A stretch of 9,152 nucleotides of DNA from an uncultured Clostridia bacterium. Its GTDB lineage: Bacteria > Bacillota > Clostridia > Oscillospirales > CAG-272. Under the pieces are notes generated by a model. That model saw only the letters and a list, made by a program, of their open reading frames with translations, was not told the DNA's origin and searched no databases. How positions within the stretch are numbered: the stretch's first letter is position 1; each line of letters opens with the position of its first letter. Shown here piece by piece: positions 5,667 to 9,152 of this stretch. The DNA lies in assembly GCA_945485605.1 (NCBI GenBank), contig CALYSG010000066.1:1-9152 (forward strand), given 5' to 3'. Position numbers and translations under genes: made by a program.

Positions 5667-6786
5667 CGTGAAAAAATCCGAAGTCGGAAAGCACGGTCAG
5701 AAACGCGAGCCGCTTATCCATATAACGAAAAGGGTGGGAGTTCCGATCTGGAAATCGATCATGATACGTGCGATCGCGATCGGCGCTGCTCTCGTTGTTT
5801 GCGGAGTACTCACGATGCTTTTCACCGGCGACAATCCTCTTTCCATATATGCCTCGTTTTTTGTCGGAGCTTTCGGCGACCCGCAAAAGATCTGGTTCAC
5901 TATGCAGAATCTCGTTATACTGCTCGGTATAGCGCTTGCCGTAACACCGGCGTTCAAAATGAAGTTCTGGAACACCGGAGCCGAGGGACAGGTGCTTGCC
6001 GGAGGTCTTGCAACCGCTATGTGTATGTTTTGGCTCGGAGGTAAGATACCCGACTGGTTCCTTATCATAGTAATGCTCACCGCCGGTGTAGCGGCAGGAA
6101 TGCTATGGGGAATTCTCCCGGCGGTTTTCAAGGCAAAGTGGAACACTAACGAGACACTTTTCACCCTTATGATGAACTATGTGGCGATACAGCTTATTGA
6201 GTGGTTTCTCAAGATCGCGGATAAAACCGGGTCGAACACGGTAGGACCTACGGTACTCAAGTACGGTTGGCTTCCCGATCTTTTCGGTCAGAAATACCTT
6301 TTCAATATCATTGTCGTCGCAGCTCTGACCGTATTTATCTACATTTATCTGAAATACAGCAAGCACGGATACGAAATATCGGTTGTCGGTGAAAGCGAAA
6401 AAACCGCGAGATACATAGGGATCAATGTCCCGAAGGTCATAATAAGAACTATGGCGCTCTCGGGTGCGATCTGCGGACTTATGGGATTTTTGCTTGTCGG
6501 AGTTACATCTCATTCGATATCTGCCGATACCGCCGGTGGCAGAGGCTTTACCGCGATAATGGTTTCGTGGCTTGCTCAGTTCAATCCCATTTTCATGGTT
6601 CTGACTTCGTTGCTCCTCGTCTTCCTCGGAAGGGGCGCGGAGGAGGTTTCGACAAAATTTGACCTCAATCAGTCATTCTCGGATATAGTGACGGGAATTA
6701 TTCTGTTCTTCATCATCGGTTGCGAGTTCTTTATCAGATATAAGGTCAACTTCAGAGGTCATCACGAGAAAAAGGAGAATAACTGA
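5659..6786 (+). CDS. Nucleoside ABC transporter permease, BPD_transp_2 family (NupP-like)
   Basis: First of two membrane subunits (375 aa) forming the translocation path. A basic cytoplasmic N-terminus (1-33) is followed by roughly eight to ten hydrophobic segments. Family landmarks visible are FWNTGAEGQ (103-111, matching the FNIGAEGQ type motif), NETLFTLMMNY (164-174), the cytoplasmic loop VVGESEKTARYIGI (242-255) that probably contacts the ATPase, and FTAIMVSWLAQFNP (297-310). The ATG at 5659 is chosen because GGAGG at 5646-5650 precedes it by 8 bases; an in-frame TTG at 5641 would lie upstream of that site. The start overlaps the ATPase stop (TGA 5664-5666) by 8 bases, and the end overlaps the next start by one base, so the three genes are translationally coupled. 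B. subtilis NupP is the nearest named analogue; exact substrate is inferred. Confidence 0.92.
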   Translation: MNDVKKSEVGKHGQKREPLIHITKRVGVPIWKSIMIRAIAIGAALVVCGVLTMLFTGDNPLSIYASFFVGAFGDPQKIWFTMQNLVILLGIALAVTPAFKMKFWNTGAEGQVLAGGLATAMCMFWLGGKIPDWFLIIVMLTAGVAAGMLWGILPAVFKAKWNTNETLFTLMMNYVAIQLIEWFLKIADKTGSNTVGPTVLKYGWLPDLFGQKYLFNIIVVAALTVFIYIYLKYSKHGYEISVVGESEKTARYIGINVPKVIIRTMALSGAICGLMGFLLVGVTSHSISADTAGGRGFTAIMVSWLAQFNPIFMVLTSLLLVFLGRGAEEVSTKFDLNQSFSDIVTGIILFFIIGCEFFIRYKVNFRGHHEKKENN

Positions 6787-7766
6787 TGGATATTATCATT
6801 ACATTCATACAGCGTGCCATTATGCAGGGCACACCTCTGCTTTTCGGCTCGACGGGTGAGATAATCACCGAGAAATCGGGAAACCTTAACCTCGGGATCC
6901 CGGGTATCATGTATATTGGCGGTATTTCGGGTGTTATCGGCGGGTTCTTTTATCAGAATTCCGGAGTTCGTCTTAATTCCTTCCTTGCCATTCTGATCCC
7001 GACTGCCTGTGCGCTCCTCGGCTCGGCGCTTGCGTCATTGCTGTATTGCTTTCTGACTGTTACATTAAGGGCTAATCAGAATGTTACGGGTCTTGCTTTG
7101 ACGACCTTCGGAGTCGGATTCGGTAACTTCTTCGGTGGGTCGCTCATAAGACTTGTAAACAGTGACACACCGAGCATTTCGCTCGTGACTCTTTCAAAGG
7201 CTTTCAGAAAACCCTTGCCCTTTGCCGAGGATCTCGGTGTGTTCGGAGAACTTTTTCTCTCCTACGGTTTCATGGTATACCTCGCTGTCATAATTGCAAT
7301 CGCCGCGGGTGTGATCCTTACGAAAACGAGGCTTGGTCTAAATCTCCGAGCGGTCGGAGAAAACCCCGCAACGGCTGACGCGGCGGGAATAAACGTTACT
7401 GCATATAAGTACGGCGCAACCGTGATAGGAGGTATGATCGCCGGACTCGGCGGACTCTATTACGTTATGGACTATTCCAACGGTGGATGGGAAAACAATG
7501 CTTTCGGTGACCGCGGATGGCTCGCGATCGCTCTCGTAATTTTCGCTGTTTGGAAACCGATCATAGGTATTATAGGCTCGTATCTTTTCGGCGGACTTTA
7601 CATACTTTATAACTACATCAACGTAAGTATGTCGGTTCAGCCGCTGATCCAGATGCTTCCTTACGTGGTTACGATAATAGTGCTTATACTTATCAGTATA
7701 AGAAAGAAACGCGAAACACAGCCTCCTGCCTCACTCGGTCAGCCATATTTCCGAGAAGAAAGGTAG
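6786..7766 (+). CDS. Nucleoside ABC transporter permease, BPD_transp_2 family (NupQ-like)
   Basis: Second membrane subunit (326 aa), expected to pair with the permease encoded just before it. Landmarks are the conserved N-terminal motif ITEKSGNLNLGIPGIM (27-42; many relatives have Glu where Pro39 stands), RANQNVTGLALTTFG (95-109), the ATPase-contact loop LRAVGENPATADAAGI (187-202), GDRGWLAIALVIFAVWKP (241-258) and the family-like tail QPPASLGQPYFREER. About eight hydrophobic segments are spread along it. Start and upstream stop share a base (TGATG, 6784-6788), and GGAG at 6774-6777 serves as ribosome site. It is the last gene of the operon and is followed 7 bases later by a strong terminator. 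Confidence 0.92.
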   Translation: MDIIITFIQRAIMQGTPLLFGSTGEIITEKSGNLNLGIPGIMYIGGISGVIGGFFYQNSGVRLNSFLAILIPTACALLGSALASLLYCFLTVTLRANQNVTGLALTTFGVGFGNFFGGSLIRLVNSDTPSISLVTLSKAFRKPLPFAEDLGVFGELFLSYGFMVYLAVIIAIAAGVILTKTRLGLNLRAVGENPATADAAGINVTAYKYGATVIGGMIAGLGGLYYVMDYSNGGWENNAFGDRGWLAIALVIFAVWKPIIGIIGSYLFGGLYILYNYINVSMSVQPLIQMLPYVVTIIVLILISIRKKRETQPPASLGQPYFREER

Positions 7767-7773
7767 CAGAGGC

Positions 7774-7815
7774 AAAAAAGTTTCCGGCAGAGTTGTTCTG
7801 CCGGAAACTTTTTTT
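7774..7815 (+). terminator. Strong intrinsic terminator ending the transporter operon
   Basis: A perfect 18-bp inverted repeat (7774-7791 with 7797-7814) encloses the 5-base loop GTTGT. The stem core is GTTTCCGGCAGA/TCTGCCGGAAAC and is flanked by an A-run and a T-run (7809-7815). The symmetric A/T tracts mean it could also work on the opposite strand. Confidence 0.95.
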
Positions 7816-7876
7816 GTGAATAAAAAAACTTTGCAAGGCAATAATAATGGCGATACCTAAATCAGGGAGGATAAAA

Positions 7877-8323
7877 ATGTCTGATACAGTAAATAAGACC
7901 GGCGAGCTTGCTTCGGCAATTTATAAAAATGTGCGTATGGGCTCAGACCTTATCGTCACGATGATGCCGAAGATCGATAATCAACAGCTCAAATCCGATG
8001 TCACCGAACAGCTTGCGACTTACGAAAAGTACGCCGCAAAGGTCAAATCCCTTATCAAGCAGTCGGGCGAAGCTCCGAAGGAAGAATCGATGATAAGCAA
8101 GTGGATGGCAAAAATGGGAGTTCAGATGAACACCATGACCGATTCGACGACGAGTCACCTTGCTGAGATGATGATACAGGGTTCTACTATGAATGTAACC
8201 GACCTTCTCCGTAAGATCCATGAGTCGGAGAGCTGTGACGGCGGAAGCACCGAGATGTCTATCGCGCGAGAGGTCGTAGAGTTTGAGGAAAACAATATAG
8301 AAAAGCTCAAGGGTTACCTTTGA
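7877..8323 (+). CDS. Conserved-looking helical protein of unknown function, 148 aa
   Basis: I do not recognise a named function. The protein is soluble, without signal peptide or membrane segment, and rich in Lys, Glu and Met. Hydrophobic spacing suggests four or more helices, roughly 4-30, 36-64, 70-102 and 105-146, as in a ferritin-like or other four-helix bundle. Conspicuous stretches are YKNVRMGSDLI (16-26), MAKMGVQMNTM (77-87), HLAEMMIQGSTMNVTDL (94-110) and VVEFEENNIEKLKGYL at the end. I recall similar small proteins in many Clostridia, but this is memory, not a search. The ATG at 7877 is chosen because GGGAGG (7865-7870) lies 6 bases before it; an earlier in-frame ATG at 7847 lacks a good site. 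It stands between two terminators as a single-gene unit, and no convincing promoter was found in the 60 bases upstream. Confidence 0.85.
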   Translation: MSDTVNKTGELASAIYKNVRMGSDLIVTMMPKIDNQQLKSDVTEQLATYEKYAAKVKSLIKQSGEAPKEESMISKWMAKMGVQMNTMTDSTTSHLAEMMIQGSTMNVTDLLRKIHESESCDGGSTEMSIAREVVEFEENNIEKLKGYL

Positions 8324-8333
8324 GAGAAAATTA

Positions 8334-8361
8334 CCTGCTGTCGCAAGACGGCGGGTTTTTT
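8334..8361 (+). terminator. Intrinsic terminator after the 148-aa gene
   Basis: CCTGCTGTC (8334-8342) pairs with GACGGCGGG (8347-8355), including two T-G wobbles, around a GCAA tetraloop (8343-8346, GNRA type). TTTTTT (8356-8361) follows directly. Confidence 0.9.
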
Positions 8362-8435
8362 GATTTAACAATTCATTGTGGTGCTTTGCGTCGCATTTGC
8401 TTACTTTCGGACGAACGATTTACGCCTCTCGGAGA

Positions 8436-8464
8436 TTGACAATTAAAATAATTTATGGTAAAAT
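8436..8464 (+). promoter_or_regulatory. Strong sigma-A promoter for the LRR lipoprotein gene
   Basis: TTGACA (8436-8441, perfect) is followed after exactly 17 bases by TAAAAT (8459-8464, five of six), with TGG (8456-8458) as an extended -10. The start point would be near 8471, leaving a short leader of about 30 nt before the ATG at 8500. The stretch between the preceding terminator and this promoter (8362-8435) shows nothing else. Confidence 0.85.
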
Positions 8465-8499
8465 TTGTATGCAACATAAAATAAAAGAGGTGCAAAAAA

Positions 8500-9152
8500 A
8501 TGGAAGTAATGACATGGAAGAAAAGGCTGCTTATCTGTTTGCCGGTTATATTTGCGGCGTTGCTTGCTATAACCCTGGCTGCGTGTATGGCTCAGGCGGG
8601 AAAGAAACTTGATGACAGCATAGGCACAAAAAGCTCGTATGAAGGAGCAAACCCCGATCTTATGTCTGCGGCAAAGGGGAGTTATTCCGATGGACTTCTG
8701 TTCACGAGCAACGGTGACGGGACATGCTCACTTGCCGGGATAGGTCAATGCCGCGACAGGGACGTGATCGTTCCGCCGAGATCGGAAAAGGACGAGAAGG
8801 TAGTCAGCGTTTCGTCGAGTGCCTTCGTCGGTTGTACTCAGCTTTCGACTCTGAGTCTTCCCGCCGGAACGGAGATAATAGGTGACTACGCGTTTTACGC
8901 TACCTCGCTTACTTATATTTTGCTCCCGTCTGCCGTTACATATATCGGAGATTATGCTTTTTCGGACTGCCTTTCACTGACGGCTATCAACGTCGATCCG
9001 GGAAACGAGAAATTCTGCAGCATAGACGGAGTGCTTTTTGATAAGGGCAGGAATACGGTTCTTTGCTATCCCTCAGGAAAGAAGGACAGCGAATACACTC
9101 TGCGTCTCGGGGTGAAGCGTATAGCCCCCGGTGCGTTCAATAACTGCTCGAC
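8500..9152 (+). CDS. BspA-like leucine-rich-repeat (LRR_5) lipoprotein, 3' end beyond the window
   Basis: The open frame runs 217 codons to the right edge without a stop. The ATG at 8500 follows GAGG (8487-8490) by 9 bases; a second ATG at 8509 is a possible alternative. Basic residues (KKR at 7-9) and a hydrophobic stretch (10-27) end in LAAC with Cys29, a clean lipobox, so the protein is probably anchored to the outer face of the membrane. Residues 30-64 form a polar linker. From about 65 the sequence follows the LRR_5/BspA pattern of secreted surface proteins: DGLLFTSNGDGTCSLAG, then repeat units with SSAFVGCTQLSTLSLP (106-121), GDYAFYATSLTYILLP (128-143), GDYAFSDCLSLTAINV (150-165), a SIDGVLF insertion (174-180) and APGAFNNCS (209-217). 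Relatives act in adhesion or polymer binding, but no specific ligand can be read here. Confidence 0.9.
   Translation, partial: MEVMTWKKRLLICLPVIFAALLAITLAACMAQAGKKLDDSIGTKSSYEGANPDLMSAAKGSYSDGLLFTSNGDGTCSLAGIGQCRDRDVIVPPRSEKDEKVVSVSSSAFVGCTQLSTLSLPAGTEIIGDYAFYATSLTYILLPSAVTYIGDYAFSDCLSLTAINVDPGNEKFCSIDGVLFDKGRNTVLCYPSGKKDSEYTLRLGVKRIAPGAFNNCS

Noticed and set aside
8376..8612. 78-codon frame overlapping the start of the LRR lipoprotein gene
   Set aside because: It is a shadow in another frame; the frame starting at 8500 carries the lipobox and LRR repeats and stays open to the edge.
1..9152. Mobile element, CRISPR, tRNA or phage signatures
   Set aside because: No transposase or integrase coding, no regularly spaced direct repeats, no cloverleaf and no terminal inverted repeats were found on reading both strands; the inverted repeats present are explained by terminators.

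Overview
The window looks like a chromosomal segment from a low-to-mid GC Gram-positive anaerobe, most likely a gut Clostridia (Oscillospiraceae/Ruminococcaceae type). I infer this from the GGAGG-type ribosome binding sites, near-perfect sigma-A promoters, a purine riboswitch, lipoprotein signal peptides of the MFKKALSLA...ASCG kind, a BMP-family nucleoside transporter and a BspA-like leucine-rich-repeat lipoprotein. All genes run on the + strand. No tRNA, rRNA, CRISPR array, insertion sequence or phage gene was seen.

Layout: (1) 81-2405, a full-length comEC-like competence channel gene whose C-terminal metallo-beta-lactamase-like domain has lost the usual metal-site motifs. (2) 2406-2747, a 342-base gap that is almost entirely regulatory: a consensus extended -10 promoter, a guanine-class purine riboswitch (C at the specificity position), a candidate antiterminator and a long intrinsic terminator. 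(3) 2748-7766, a four-gene ABC transporter operon: BMP/PnrA-family substrate-binding lipoprotein, double-NBD ATPase (TTG start), and two permeases. A stem-loop follows the binding-protein gene, the last three genes are translationally coupled, and the operon ends in an 18-bp intrinsic terminator. (4) 7877-8323, a 148-aa probable helical-bundle protein of unknown function with its own terminator. (5) 8500 to the right edge, the first 217 codons of a BspA-like LRR lipoprotein behind a strong promoter.

How the parts work together (inference): when guanine or hypoxanthine is scarce, the leader RNA antiterminates and the cell makes a lipid-anchored purine-nucleoside receptor in excess, plus lower amounts of the ATPase and permeases. 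When purines are plentiful, the ligand-bound aptamer keeps its P1 helix and transcription stops before the receptor gene. The system resembles the NupNOPQ guanosine importer of Bacillus subtilis, so the purine assignment rests on two independent lines: the transporter family and the riboswitch. The component families are known. The points most worth a second look are the riboswitch/terminator architecture, the asymmetric ATPase and the eroded ComEC nuclease-like domain.
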